DNA of 11,213 nucleotides from an uncultured Ruminococcus sp. (GTDB taxonomy: Bacteria; Bacillota; Clostridia; Oscillospirales; Acutalibacteraceae): assembly GCA_902783815.1 (NCBI GenBank), contig CACZSM010000316.1, positions 1 through 11,213 of the forward strand, read 5' to 3'. This document shows, one piece after another, positions 1 to 6,181 of this stretch. The stretch's first letter is position 1. Each line of letters begins with the position of its first letter. Position numbers and translations under genes: made by a program. A model generated the notes under the pieces. That model did not search any database. It was not told where the DNA came from and saw only the letters and a list, made by a program, of their open reading frames with translations.

Positions 1-31
1 AGCCGTATTTAAGTTCTATTTCATTTGCCAT
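1..31 (-). CDS. purH: Partial AICAR transformylase, first 10 codons (purH-type)
   Basis: Only the N-terminus is in the window; the gene continues beyond base 1. The start is ATG at 31-29, preceded by a strong GGGAGG ribosome binding site (40-45 on the plus strand as CCTCCC). The visible residues are MANEIELKYG. This matches my memory of the N-terminus of clostridial monofunctional AICAR formyltransferases (E-x-x-L-K-Y-G followed by C-N-P-N-Q-K-P), which lack the IMP cyclohydrolase half of ordinary PurH. The context supports this: it is the next gene of a purine operon, directly after a stand-alone IMP cyclohydrolase. The product would convert AICAR plus 10-formyl-THF to FAICAR. Ten residues are thin evidence, so the call leans on position; another downstream pur gene cannot be excluded. 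Confidence 0.6.
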   Translation of the reverse strand, partial: MANEIELKYG

Positions 32-52
32 TTTATTATCCTCCCGTTATTA

Positions 53-760
53 TCATTTATTCTTGTTTACTATCCTGTCCTCAAACTCACCTGTTGACAG
101 GTCGATAAATCTTGTATAAAGTGATACCTTGTTATCCTCATTGAGTGCTGCCCATACGCTTTCAGTAAAGGTATCAATATCACCCTTGATATCAACAAGA
201 GTAGGTTCACCCTCAAATGAAGGTATAGGGTTGCCATCGCAGCGGTATGTGTGGATAAAGTGACCCTCGCCTGCTATCGGCTGAGCATACTCATAGAAGA
301 ACCTGAGAACTGACTCTTCTCTGCCCTCATTGCTTTTCAGTATGGACATCTTATAGGAGAAGTCACCGTCTGCGAATTCAAGGATACCGGAGATCCTCGG
401 AGTAAAGTTTGGCGGATCAGGCTCAAAAGTTCTTGTACGCAGAGCATCCTCAAAGGTTTTGCCCTCAAGGATAAAATCCCTGACAGTATCGGTCTGGTCG
501 CCGTTAGTAACGACAGTTGCATTTTCAAGTGTGCGTACAGGAGCATAGATTATCAGTGACGGGTCAACAAGTAGTGACGGATCGAAAGCCTGAGTTTTCA
601 AATCCTTACCCTCAGCAACGAATACGCGGTTGCGGCTGTTTGTACTTCTTCCCATAATGAAGTAGCCGATAACAGCCTTTTTGCCGTCCTCACTTTTGCC
701 GATAATGATACCTCTGCCCGGGTAGGTAGTAGATGCGATTTCTTTTTTCAGATCAACCAT
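53..760 (-). CDS. purO: IMP cyclohydrolase, stand-alone PurO-like (PF07826 type)
   Basis: This 235-residue protein carries the N-terminal block YPGRGIIIGKS, followed by a GYFIMGRSTNSRNR stretch (about residues 32-45). Those blocks are characteristic of the IMP_cyclohyd family (PF07826; archaeal PurO and clostridial relatives). The family closes the purine ring, converting FAICAR to IMP in the last step of the pathway; in most bacteria this is done by the N-terminal domain of bifunctional PurH. A GGAAGG ribosome binding site sits 7 nt before the ATG, and the gap to the purN stop is only 14 nt, so the gene is cotranscribed with purN. No signal peptide or membrane segment is visible, so the protein is cytosolic. 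Family recognition is by eye, but the pathway context is strong. Catalytic residues were not assigned. Confidence 0.85.
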   Translation of the reverse strand: MVDLKKEIASTTYPGRGIIIGKSEDGKKAVIGYFIMGRSTNSRNRVFVAEGKDLKTQAFDPSLLVDPSLIIYAPVRTLENATVVTNGDQTDTVRDFILEGKTFEDALRTRTFEPDPPNFTPRISGILEFADGDFSYKMSILKSNEGREESVLRFFYEYAQPIAGEGHFIHTYRCDGNPIPSFEGEPTLVDIKGDIDTFTESVWAALNEDNKVSLYTRFIDLSTGEFEDRIVNKNK

Positions 761-774
761 TTTGATACCTTCCT

Positions 775-1401
775 TTATTTTTTTATATAAACTTTGTCAT
801 TCCGTACTTCAAGTCTGTCCTCACAGAAAAGAGCTGCTGCCTGCGGAAGAATTTTCCATTCAGCCTGCTCCATTACTCTTCTTTGCAGGATCTCCGGAGT
901 ATCATCCTCACCGACCTCCACTGCCTTCTGCAATATTATAGGACCTCCGTCACATACCTCAGTCACAAAATGTACAGTAGCGCCGGTCAGCTTAACTCCT
1001 TTTTTCAGTGCTTCCTCATGTACTTTAAGTCCGTAGTAGCCTTTTCCGCAGAATGACGGTATCAGTGCAGGATGCACATTCATCATCTTATTCGGATATG
1101 CCTTTACAACGAGGTCATCAAGAATAGTCATAAATCCGGCATAGATCACGAGGTCAGCTTTTTCTTCATCAAGCGCCGCAAGGATAGCCTTACTGTATTC
1201 CACAGCATCGCTGTAATCTTTTCTTGCGACAACTCTTGAAGGGATATTATGTTTTTTTGCTCTTTCGAGAGCATAAACTCCAGGCTTTGAGGATATCACA
1301 CAAGTTATCCTTCCATTTTTTATAATGCCGTTTTCCTGAGCATCTATAAGCGCCTGAAGATTTGTTCCCCCTCCGGAAACAAGCACAACAATATTCTTCA
1401 T
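775..1401 (-). CDS. purN: Phosphoribosylglycinamide formyltransferase (GART), folate-dependent
   Basis: PurN transfers a formyl group from 10-formyl-THF to GAR, giving FGAR (step 3 of de novo purine synthesis). The 208-residue protein has the expected length. It shows the N-terminal VLVSGGGTNLQAL phosphate-binding loop (residues 6-18), the catalytic N-x-H of MNVHPALIPSF (N108, H110) and the catalytic aspartate of CDGGPII (D151). The canonical catalytic-loop sequence is NIHPSLLPSFPG; here it reads NVHPALIPSFCG, a minor variant with Cys before the Gly. The gene starts 15 nt after the purM stop (1417) and ends 14 nt before the PurO-like gene, inside the purine operon. Confidence 0.96.
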   Translation of the reverse strand: MKNIVVLVSGGGTNLQALIDAQENGIIKNGRITCVISSKPGVYALERAKKHNIPSRVVARKDYSDAVEYSKAILAALDEEKADLVIYAGFMTILDDLVVKAYPNKMMNVHPALIPSFCGKGYYGLKVHEEALKKGVKLTGATVHFVTEVCDGGPIILQKAVEVGEDDTPEILQRRVMEQAEWKILPQAAALFCEDRLEVRNDKVYIKK

Positions 1402-1416
1402 AAATAAACTTCCTTA

Positions 1417-2454
1417 TCAGTAATTGATTATTACGCCCTCATCACTTTCAACAAGCTCTCCGAGAATATACGCCTGTTCGCCGGCTTCATTAAGGACAGC
1501 AACTGCTTTTTCAGCATCAGCCTTATCGACAACGACTGTCATGCCGACACCCATATTGAAAGTATTGAACATATCCCTTTCAGGAATATTTCCTTTTTTT
1601 GCGATAAGATCAAATATCGGAAGTACCTGAACATCGCTTCTGTTTATAGATGCTGCAATACCCTTCGGAAGTGAACGAGGTATATTTTCATAGAAGCCGC
1701 CGCCGGTTATATGAGATATTGATTTTACCTTAACGCTGTCAAGGAGTTTCAGTATTGCCTTTACATAAATTCTTGTAGGGGTCAGAAGTACCTCTCCGAG
1801 AGTACCGTTTATTTCATCGTAATGATCCTTTACGGTATTTTCGTTTATATCAAATACTTTTCTTACAAGTGAAAAGCCATTTGAATGTACGCCGCTGGAT
1901 TTCAGAGCGATAATCACATCACCCGGCTTCTGAGTTTCAGGGTCGAGTATTTTTGCCTTATCAACAACGCCTACGGAGAAGCCGGCGAGATCATATTCAT
2001 CCTCCGGCATCATACCCGGATGCTCAGCAGTTTCTCCGCCGACGAGAGCGCATCCGCTCTGAACGCAGCCCTCTGCAACTCCGGACACTATTTCAGCGAC
2101 CTTTTCCGGATAGTTTTTTCCGATAGCGATATAATCGAGGAAGAACTGCGGTTTTGCTCCGCAGCAGATAATATCATTAACACACATAGCAACGCAGTCA
2201 ATACCGATAGTATCATGCTTATCGAGGAGCATTGCTATTTTCAGTTTAGTACCGACACCGTCCGTACCGGAGACCAGTACAGGATGTTCCATACCCTTTG
2301 TATCTATTTCAAACAGACCGCCGAAGCCGCCTATACCGGATATAACTCCCTCTGTCACTGTTCTTGCGACATACTGCTTCATCAGTTCCACAGAGCGGTA
2401 TCCTGCTGTCACATCAACGCCTGCTGCCTTATAGCTGTCACTATAGCTTTTCAT
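1417..2454 (-). CDS. purM: Phosphoribosylformylglycinamidine cyclo-ligase (AIR synthetase)
   Basis: PurM closes FGAM to AIR using ATP (step 5). The sequence shows the family landmarks in order: YKAAGVDVTAG near the N-terminus, a GIGGFGGLFEID block, the VSGTDGVGTKLKIA motif, MCVNDIICCGAKP, the LVGGETAEHPGM active-site loop and GVHSNGFSLVRK. The C-terminal half has HITGGGFYENIPR. About 345 residues is normal for the family. Two in-frame ATGs lie at 2460 and 2454. I chose 2454 because the GGAGG of the preceding CCGGAGGTATG lies 7 nt upstream of it, whereas it is only 2 nt from the first ATG. With the earlier start, the ATG would overlap the purF stop as ATGA. Either way purF and purM are translationally adjacent. 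Confidence 0.96.
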   Translation of the reverse strand: MKSYSDSYKAAGVDVTAGYRSVELMKQYVARTVTEGVISGIGGFGGLFEIDTKGMEHPVLVSGTDGVGTKLKIAMLLDKHDTIGIDCVAMCVNDIICCGAKPQFFLDYIAIGKNYPEKVAEIVSGVAEGCVQSGCALVGGETAEHPGMMPEDEYDLAGFSVGVVDKAKILDPETQKPGDVIIALKSSGVHSNGFSLVRKVFDINENTVKDHYDEINGTLGEVLLTPTRIYVKAILKLLDSVKVKSISHITGGGFYENIPRSLPKGIAASINRSDVQVLPIFDLIAKKGNIPERDMFNTFNMGVGMTVVVDKADAEKAVAVLNEAGEQAYILGELVESDEGVIINY

Positions 2455-2456
2455 AA

Positions 2457-3884
2457 TCATACCTCCGGATCAATCTGTATCTTTTGTGAGTATTTATCAG
2501 TTCTTGAAGTATCTGAAACATCGAGCGGATAATTGCCTGTAAAGCAGGCGTCGCAGAATCCAAGCCGACATTCCTTTGCGATCTCCGGCAGACTTTCAAC
2601 TGAAAGGAAGCCGAGAGTATCAGCGCCGATATATCTGCATATTTCCTCGGCGGACATATCTGAAGCGATAAGATCCTCCTTAGGAGTAGTATCGCTTGTC
2701 AGGTAGCAGGGATTTCTGAACATAGGGGAGGCTATCCTCATATGTACTTCTTTTGCGCCTGCTTTTCTCAGAAGGTCAACAATATGTTTGCTTGTTCTGC
2801 CTTTAAGGATAGAATCATCAATAACAATAACTCTTTTACCGTCAACATTATGTTTAAGGGCATTAAGTTTTATTCTCATAAGATATTCAGAATTTCTTTT
2901 TCTGTTATTGAAAGCTCTTCCGATATACATATTTTTTATAAGACCGGTCGCATATCTTATGTCGGATTCAATAGAGTAGCCGATAGCAGATTCTATTCCG
3001 CAGTCCGGTACGCCGCACACGAAATCCGCATCCACAGGATGCTGTCTTGCAAGGAGGCGTCCTGCTCTTTGTCTGGCCTTTGCAACGGAAACACCGTCAA
3101 GAACGGTATCAGGTCTTGAAAAATACACATATTCAAAAAGGCACAAATGAGTTTCACCGCCGCACCTGTTTTTATAGCTGTGCAGACCGTTTTCATCAAT
3201 AACGACCATTTCTCCCGGTTCGACATCCCTGATAAAATCGCCGCCAAGACTGTCGAAAACGCAGGATTCAGATGCTATCACATAGCTTTCGCCAAGTTTG
3301 CCGATACACAGCGGACGGATACCCATTTTATCCCTGACGCCTATCATTTTTTCAGGCGACATGATAACCAGTGCATAAGCGCCCCTGAGTTTGCCCACAG
3401 CCTTATCCACAGCATCCTCTATAGAACCGGTATCTATTCTTGCTCTTGCGATAAGGTATGCAATTATTTCCGTATCGCCGTTAGACTGGAAGATAGCCGC
3501 GCCCTGATTAAGTTCATCACGGAGCATATGATAATTAGTCAGTGCGCCGTTCATACAAAGCGCGAGCTGACCTTTCATATACCTCATTACAAGCGGAGCT
3601 AAATTCTCATGATCGACAGCCTCACCGGAGGAGTATTTCACATGACCAAGAGCCATTTTACCATTTCCCAGTCTGAGAAGTTCCTTTTCCGGCAGAGCCT
3701 CAGGGATCATGCCGAAGCCCTTATAGTATTTAATATTTCCGCCGTCATTAACTGCGATACCTGCGCCTATCTGACCTCTGTGCTGCAAAGCATACAGCGC
3801 AAGATAAGTTTCCTCAACGATATCGGTACTTTTATCTGATTTAAAAATTCCGAAAACACCACATTCATCGTGCAATTCAGACAT
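2457..3884 (-). CDS. purF: Amidophosphoribosyltransferase, divergent PurF
   Basis: PurF catalyses the committed step, PRPP plus glutamine to phosphoribosylamine. The 475-residue protein starts MSELHDECGVFG, so the N-terminal nucleophile would be Cys8 after removal of a 7-residue propeptide, as in the Firmicute type. The class II glutaminase domain (8 to about 230) has LQHRGQ, GHVKYSSG, MNGALTN and NGDTEII. The PRT domain has GLIKN and the PRPP loop VIVIDDSILKGRTS (353-366). Cysteines 248, 393, 444 and 447 fall where the 4Fe-4S ligands of Bacillus PurF occur. Several usually invariant positions differ: Lys83 where Arg is normal, Met111 where HNG has His, and KGRTS where RGTTS is normal. ATG 3884 follows purE by 11 nt. 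Confidence 0.94.
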   Translation of the reverse strand: MSELHDECGVFGIFKSDKSTDIVEETYLALYALQHRGQIGAGIAVNDGGNIKYYKGFGMIPEALPEKELLRLGNGKMALGHVKYSSGEAVDHENLAPLVMRYMKGQLALCMNGALTNYHMLRDELNQGAAIFQSNGDTEIIAYLIARARIDTGSIEDAVDKAVGKLRGAYALVIMSPEKMIGVRDKMGIRPLCIGKLGESYVIASESCVFDSLGGDFIRDVEPGEMVVIDENGLHSYKNRCGGETHLCLFEYVYFSRPDTVLDGVSVAKARQRAGRLLARQHPVDADFVCGVPDCGIESAIGYSIESDIRYATGLIKNMYIGRAFNNRKRNSEYLMRIKLNALKHNVDGKRVIVIDDSILKGRTSKHIVDLLRKAGAKEVHMRIASPMFRNPCYLTSDTTPKEDLIASDMSAEEICRYIGADTLGFLSVESLPEIAKECRLGFCDACFTGNYPLDVSDTSRTDKYSQKIQIDPEV

Positions 3885-3895
3885 AGCTATTCTCC

Positions 3896-4411
3896 TTAAC
3901 CATTAATTAGCTCATTTACCTTATCCTGTATAGCCTGATCTTTTTTTGCAACTCCGTTTTTCATAGCAGCTTTTTCGTCAGCGAGTTTTGCAGCCAGTTT
4001 GTCATCTGAAAGAGCGAGCATCTGAACAGCAAGTATAGCGGCATTATCAGCCCCGTCAATAGCCACTGTAGCGACAGGGATACCCTTAGGCATTTGTACA
4101 GTTGCAAGAAGAGCGTCAAGTCCATCAAGAGTTGATGACTTTATCGGTATGCCGATTACCGGAACAGTAGTATGAGCAGCAAGGACGCCTGCAAGGTGAG
4201 CAGCCTTTCCTGCAGCGGCGATAATAACGCCGAAGCCGTTTTCACGGGCTTTTGAAGAAAACTCAGCAGCTGCCTCCGGGGTGCGGTGAGCAGACATGAC
4301 ATGAACCTCAAAAGGCACTCCAAATTTATCAAGTGTTTTTATTGCTCCGGCCACAGTCGGAAAATCGCTGTCGCTGCCCATTATAACAGCTACTTTTTTA
4401 AGCTCTGACAT
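3896..4411 (-). CDS. purE: 5-(carboxyamino)imidazole ribonucleotide mutase, class I PurE
   Basis: PurE forms CAIR for step 6 of purine synthesis. The 171-residue protein has the class I landmarks: VIMGSDSD (residues 9-16, substrate phosphate), MSAHRTP (39-45, with His42), an active-site loop ending in AAHLAG (His72), and LLATVQMPKGIPVATVAI. The usual loop reads AGAGGAAHLPG; here it is AAAGKAAHLAG, with Lys69 for Gly and Ala74 for Pro. It is the first gene of the purine operon, with a GGAGAGGG site before the ATG. Class I PurE normally works with PurK, and no purK lies in the window; it could lie elsewhere, or CAIR could be made without it. The family assignment is secure; the mutase-versus-carboxylase distinction follows from class I features only. 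Confidence 0.95.
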   Translation of the reverse strand: MSELKKVAVIMGSDSDFPTVAGAIKTLDKFGVPFEVHVMSAHRTPEAAAEFSSKARENGFGVIIAAAGKAAHLAGVLAAHTTVPVIGIPIKSSTLDGLDALLATVQMPKGIPVATVAIDGADNAAILAVQMLALSDDKLAAKLADEKAAMKNGVAKKDQAIQDKVNELING

Positions 4412-4445
4412 AATAATCCCTCTCCATTTTCTTTAAGAAATTACA

Positions 4446-4491
4446 GTTCCGAAACAGGAACCCTACTATACATTTTATTATATATCATCAA
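4446..4491 (-). promoter_or_regulatory. Candidate purine operon promoter with inverted repeat
   Basis: On the minus strand TTGATG (4491-4486) and TATAGT (4470-4465) form a promoter-like pair with a short 15-bp spacer; TTTGAT at 4492-4487 would give 16 bp. Just downstream, around the expected start site, is an inverted repeat GTTCC-6-GGAAC (4446-4450 / 4457-4461). It could be an operator or a 5' stabilising hairpin. It does not contain a clear Bacillus-type PurBox (CCGAAC core). The leader to the purE start is only about 45 nt, so no guanine or PRPP riboswitch fits here. The promoter hexamers are weak and the call is tentative. Confidence 0.35.
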
Positions 4492-4530
4492 AAAAAGCAA
4501 GGCTGATTTCATAATTCAACCTTGCTTTTT
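4491..4530 (-). terminator. Intrinsic terminator of the NfeD/SPFH operon
   Basis: A perfect 11-bp stem pairs 4492-4502 (AAAAAGCAAGG) with 4520-4530 (CCTTGCTTTTT) around a 17-nt loop. Read on the minus strand it ends in a run of seven T and lies 27 nt beyond the stop of the SPFH gene, so it ends that operon before the purE promoter. The T-run on the plus strand (4526-4530) makes it potentially bidirectional, but no plus-strand gene approaches it. Confidence 0.85.
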
Positions 4531-4556
4531 CGTAATCATTTATTCACTGCCGCATT

Positions 4557-5579
4557 TTACACTCTCGGAGCGTTCTGCTGCAGAGCCTGTCTTGCTCTTT
4601 CTCTGAGAGATGCCTGTGAATCGACTGCTGCCGAAACACCAGGTGCAGAGCTGCCTGCCGGCTGAGTATCGGTAGTATCTATATTGCTGTCAACAACCAT
4701 TTCCTTGAGAGATGTTGCCAGACTTGCCATTGACTGTATTTCGGACGGTATAATTATCTTAGTAGCCTTACCGTCTGCGACCTTAGCAAATGTTTCAAGA
4801 CTCTTGAGAGCGATTACTCTGTCTGTCGGAGCGGCGTCATTCAACATTCTCAAGCTGTCTGCAAATGCCTTCTGTACTGCGAGGATAGCCTCAGCTTCAC
4901 CCTGAGCCTCACGGATCTTTGTTTCCCTGATAGCGTCTGCGCGGAGGATAGCGGCTTCCTTATGACCTTCTGCAACGAGGATCTGACTGGTCTTTTCACC
5001 TTCTGCATCAAGGATTCTTGCTCTTCTTTCGCGTTCTGCCTTCATCTGTTTTTCCATGGCAGCCTGTATTTCACGCGGCGGAAGGATATTTTTAAGTTCA
5101 ACACGCTTTACCTTGATACCCCATGGGTCTGTAGCCTCATCGAGAATTTCTCTTATTCTTGAGTTGATATTATCACGGGATGTAAGAGTATTATCAAGTT
5201 CAAGTTCACCAATGATATTACGGAGTGTTGTAGCGCAGAGAGTTTCAATAGCCATAATAGGGCTTTCAACGCCGTAGGTATAGAGTCTCGGATCGGTGAT
5301 CTGATAATACACAACGGTATCTATCTTCATTGAAACATTATCACGGGTGATAACGGACTGTGGTTCAAAGTCAACGACCTGTTCCTTGAGTGACACCTTT
5401 CTTGCGATCCTGTCCATAAAGGGGACTTTCCAGTGTATGCCATTGCTCCATACACCATAGAAAGTACCGAAGCGTTCAATTACATAGGCATTAGACTGCG
5501 GTACAACATTAATATTTGCAACAATGATTATCAGGACGATAATTCCGATAATGATAAGTGCAACAACACCTGGTTCCAT
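4557..5579 (-). CDS. SPFH/stomatin-like membrane protein (slipin/QmcA type)
   Basis: The 340-residue protein has one N-terminal membrane segment (about residues 5-22, a run of Ile/Val/Leu). An SPFH/band 7 domain follows: VPQSNAYVIERFG, then VSLKEQVVDFEPQSVITRDNV (split by rule; about 62-82), then a TDPRLYTYGVE block. After about residue 170 comes an Ala/Glu/Lys/Arg-rich coiled coil (PPREIQAAMEKQMKAERERR, then RILDAEGEK repeats). Such proteins oligomerise on membranes and scaffold functional microdomains; the individual role here is unknown. The NfeD-like gene sits 30 bp upstream in the same direction, a well-known partner arrangement. A GTGAGG ribosome binding site lies 8 nt before the ATG. 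Its C-terminus is Ser/Ala/Gln rich, probably disordered. HflC/HflK or FloA are less likely given the sequence and the short NfeD partner. Confidence 0.9.
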   Translation of the reverse strand: MEPGVVALIIIGIIVLIIIVANINVVPQSNAYVIERFGTFYGVWSNGIHWKVPFMDRIARKVSLKEQVVDFEPQSVITRDNVSMKIDTVVYYQITDPRLYTYGVESPIMAIETLCATTLRNIIGELELDNTLTSRDNINSRIREILDEATDPWGIKVKRVELKNILPPREIQAAMEKQMKAERERRARILDAEGEKTSQILVAEGHKEAAILRADAIRETKIREAQGEAEAILAVQKAFADSLRMLNDAAPTDRVIALKSLETFAKVADGKATKIIIPSEIQSMASLATSLKEMVVDSNIDTTDTQPAGSSAPGVSAAVDSQASLRERARQALQQNAPRV

Positions 5580-5609
5580 AAAACATACCTCACTTTCTCA
5601 TTTTATCCG

Positions 5610-6038
5610 TCAAGCGGATGTAACAACGAGTTTAACACCGTCAATACGCTCAACGAGTATTGACGAACCTACCTCCGGCACAGTAAGATCGTGCATAACA
5701 GCCGACCAATCCGCACCTGCCACATTGACTCTGAACAAACCATTGTTCTTATCAACGATCTTAGTGACCTTACCGACCCTGCCGATATTCATATCCGCAT
5801 TAGTCGGGACATTAGACATTTTACCTGTCATTTTTCTGACTATAGGTCTTGTCAGTGCAAGCATAATGAAGGTAACAGCGAAGAACACAATGACCTGCAC
5901 TGTCTGATCAACACCGCAGACATCAGCGATCAGAGCCGCTATTCCACCCAAAGCTGCCCAGATCGTAACAAGCTGAACCTGTGTAGCGACCTCAATGACA
6001 ACAGCAACGACTATAACTGTCAACCAAATACCCAGCAT
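5610..6038 (-). CDS. NfeD-like membrane protein, short form with C-terminal OB domain
   Basis: This 142-residue protein has three hydrophobic segments (about residues 3-18, 22-40 and 46-63) followed by a soluble beta-rich domain (about 83-142) with GRVGKV and FRVNVAGADWSAV, typical of the NfeD C-terminal OB fold. It lacks the ClpP-like serine protease domain of long NfeD forms. The start at 6038 (MLGIWL) was chosen over an in-frame ATG at 6080 because a strong AGGAGGTG site lies 6 nt before it, and the 14 extra residues (MSTYDAEHQQEVLS) would be encoded across a palindrome and the candidate promoter start site. Short NfeD proteins pair with SPFH proteins, and the downstream gene is one. The exact membrane function is not known. 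Confidence 0.88.
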   Translation of the reverse strand: MLGIWLTVIVVAVVIEVATQVQLVTIWAALGGIAALIADVCGVDQTVQVIVFFAVTFIMLALTRPIVRKMTGKMSNVPTNADMNIGRVGKVTKIVDKNNGLFRVNVAGADWSAVMHDLTVPEVGSSILVERIDGVKLVVTSA

Positions 6039-6054
6039 ACTTAACACCTCCTGT

Positions 6055-6069
6055 TGATGCTCAGCATCA
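6055..6069. promoter_or_regulatory. Perfect 7-1-7 palindrome, candidate operator
   Basis: TGATGCT-C-AGCATCA is a perfect inverted repeat with a single central base, located between the candidate promoter (6082-6110) and the AGGAGG of the NfeD-like gene. The position, near +6 to +20 of the transcript, fits a repressor operator. It could also act as a small RNA hairpin, though a one-base loop is poor for that without opening the inner pairs. No regulator gene lies nearby to suggest a ligand. Confidence 0.45.
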
Positions 6070-6081
6070 TATGTTGACAAT

Positions 6082-6110
6082 ATACTACCACATTTTCATT
6101 AAAAAATCAA
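6082..6110 (-). promoter_or_regulatory. Candidate sigma-A promoter of the NfeD/SPFH operon
   Basis: Minus-strand TTGATT (6110-6105) and TAGTAT (6087-6082) are separated by 17 bp. The -35 is a good match; the -10 is moderate (4 of 6). The rest of the 6039-6181 intergenic stretch is AT-rich, and I see no convincing terminator for the upstream carboxypeptidase gene in it, so read-through into this operon is possible. Confidence 0.4.
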
Positions 6111-6181
6111 TATTTCCTTAAGCTGAATCACCGAATTTACAATTTGATAATAATTAGTCAAAATTTCCGTAAAACATAGAA

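Noticed and set aside
1885..2532. Long plus-strand frame (215 codons) opposite purM
   Set aside because: It lies almost entirely antisense to purM, which has full family motifs, and its Cys/His/Ser-rich composition is typical of an antisense shadow.
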